From contig JALSSQ010000328.1 in assembly GCA_026984165.1 (NCBI GenBank), positions 1 through 6,401 of the forward strand: 6,401 nt of DNA, read 5' to 3'. Made by a program: the position numbers and the translations under genes. The notes beneath the pieces were generated by a model. The model saw only the letters and a list, made by a program, of their open reading frames with translations, was not told the DNA's origin and ran no database searches. Position 1 is the stretch's first letter. Each line of letters opens with the position of its first letter. The stretch comes from Sulfurovum sp. GTDB lineage: Bacteria > Campylobacterota > Campylobacteria > Campylobacterales > Sulfurovaceae. This document shows, in pieces, positions 6,306 through 6,401 of this stretch.

Positions 6306-6330
6306 TGTCCAATTCTAAAATGTCCCCTTT
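6306..6330 (+). repeat. Terminal repeat with two spaced TGTCC transposase-binding-like blocks
   Basis: TGTCC occurs at 6306-6310 and TGTCCCC at 6321-6327, 15 nt apart, separated by AATTCTAAAA. Such tandem blocks at an element end are typical of multiple transposase-binding sites. The matching inverted copy should lie beyond the right edge. Confidence 0.55.
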
Positions 6331-6337
6331 TGGTTTC

Positions 6338-6343
6338 AGGAGG
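6338..6343 (+). promoter_or_regulatory. Strong Shine-Dalgarno that sets the GTG start of the transposase
   Basis: AGGAGG lies 5 nt before GTG (6349-6351). An in-frame ATG seven codons later (6370) has no site of similar quality, so GTG is the better start. The full AGGAGG contrasts with the AAGGA-type sites of the operon genes and fits a mobile element of foreign origin. Confidence 0.6.
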
Positions 6344-6348
6344 GGCCC

Positions 6349-6401
6349 GTGGCAGAGGAGCAGATTACGATGAGTCATAAAGAGGCAGATCGATTGGGCG
6401 T
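6349..6401 (+). CDS. Transposase N-terminus (ISNCY/IS1202-like), cut by window edge
   Basis: Only 17 complete codons are present, reading MAEEQITMSHKEADRLG. The pattern of a short acidic lead, a 'MSxKExDRL' stretch and an expected helix-turn-helix following is what I know from the N-termini of ISNCY/IS1202-type integrase-core transposases. The catalytic DDE domain is outside the window. The start is GTG with AGGAGG 5 nt upstream. The terminal repeat directly upstream supports the transposase reading; the family assignment from so few residues is tentative. Confidence 0.6.
   Translation, partial: MAEEQITMSHKEADRLG

Larger units (their letters stand above)
6306..6401 (+). mobile_element. Left end of an insertion sequence (ISNCY/IS1202-like), continuing past the window
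   Basis: The element appears to begin at TGTCC (6306), with a second block TGTCCCC at 6321, followed by a strong ribosome site and the start of a transposase-like frame on the plus strand. This layout (terminal TGTCC, AT-rich spacer, TGTCCCC, then the transposase within about 50 nt) fits insertion sequences with an integrase-core transposase of the ISNCY/IS1202 type. The exact terminus and any target-site duplication cannot be confirmed because the other end is outside the window. Confidence 0.65.

Noticed and set aside
1..6401. CRISPR array, tRNA, rRNA or riboswitch
   Set aside because: No regularly spaced repeats were found, no cloverleaf or rRNA-like conserved blocks were seen, and the gaps between genes are too short for a structured leader except the roughly 46-nt livG leader, which shows no known riboswitch features.

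Overview
The window looks like a piece of a low-GC bacterial chromosome, most likely from the Campylobacterota (Sulfurovum/Sulfurimonas-like). This rests on the AT-rich coding, the AAGGA-type ribosome sites and the flavour of the mnmE remnant; it is an inference, not a proven placement. Nearly everything lies on the minus strand and reads right to left.

From 5628 down to the left edge runs one very compact operon. In order of transcription it encodes livG and livF (the two ATPases of a branched-chain/hydrophobic amino acid type ABC importer), a lipoprotein substrate-binding protein of the LivK family, a two-helix membrane protein of unknown function, a lysine 2,3-aminomutase-like radical SAM enzyme, livH and livM (the two permeases; livM runs off the window). 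All genes overlap by 1 to 11 nt except for a 12-nt gap before the binding protein, so they are probably co-transcribed and translationally coupled. A plausible sigma-70-type promoter (TAGACA, 17 nt, TACAAT) sits at 5681-5709.

The unusual part is the middle. A KamA/EpmB/BlsG-type enzyme and an unknown membrane protein are built into the transporter operon, between the binding protein and the permeases. The enzyme keeps the [4Fe-4S] cysteines, the probable carboxylate-binding arginine and the PLP lysine. It has lost both aspartates that bind lysine in true lysine 2,3-aminomutase. The likely picture is uptake of an amino acid or related compound coupled to a PLP/radical SAM amino-group shift or similar reaction, with a substrate other than lysine.

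Upstream of the operon (5696-6215) is a decayed 5' fragment of mnmE (tRNA-modifying GTPase). It has a frameshift, loss of conserved residues and no GTPase domain. At the right edge (6306-6401, plus strand) an insertion sequence begins: a terminal repeat with two spaced TGTCC blocks, a strong ribosome site and the first 17 codons of an ISNCY/IS1202-like transposase. The right side of the window is therefore a rearranged region, and the operon promoter lies at the ragged end of the dead mnmE gene.
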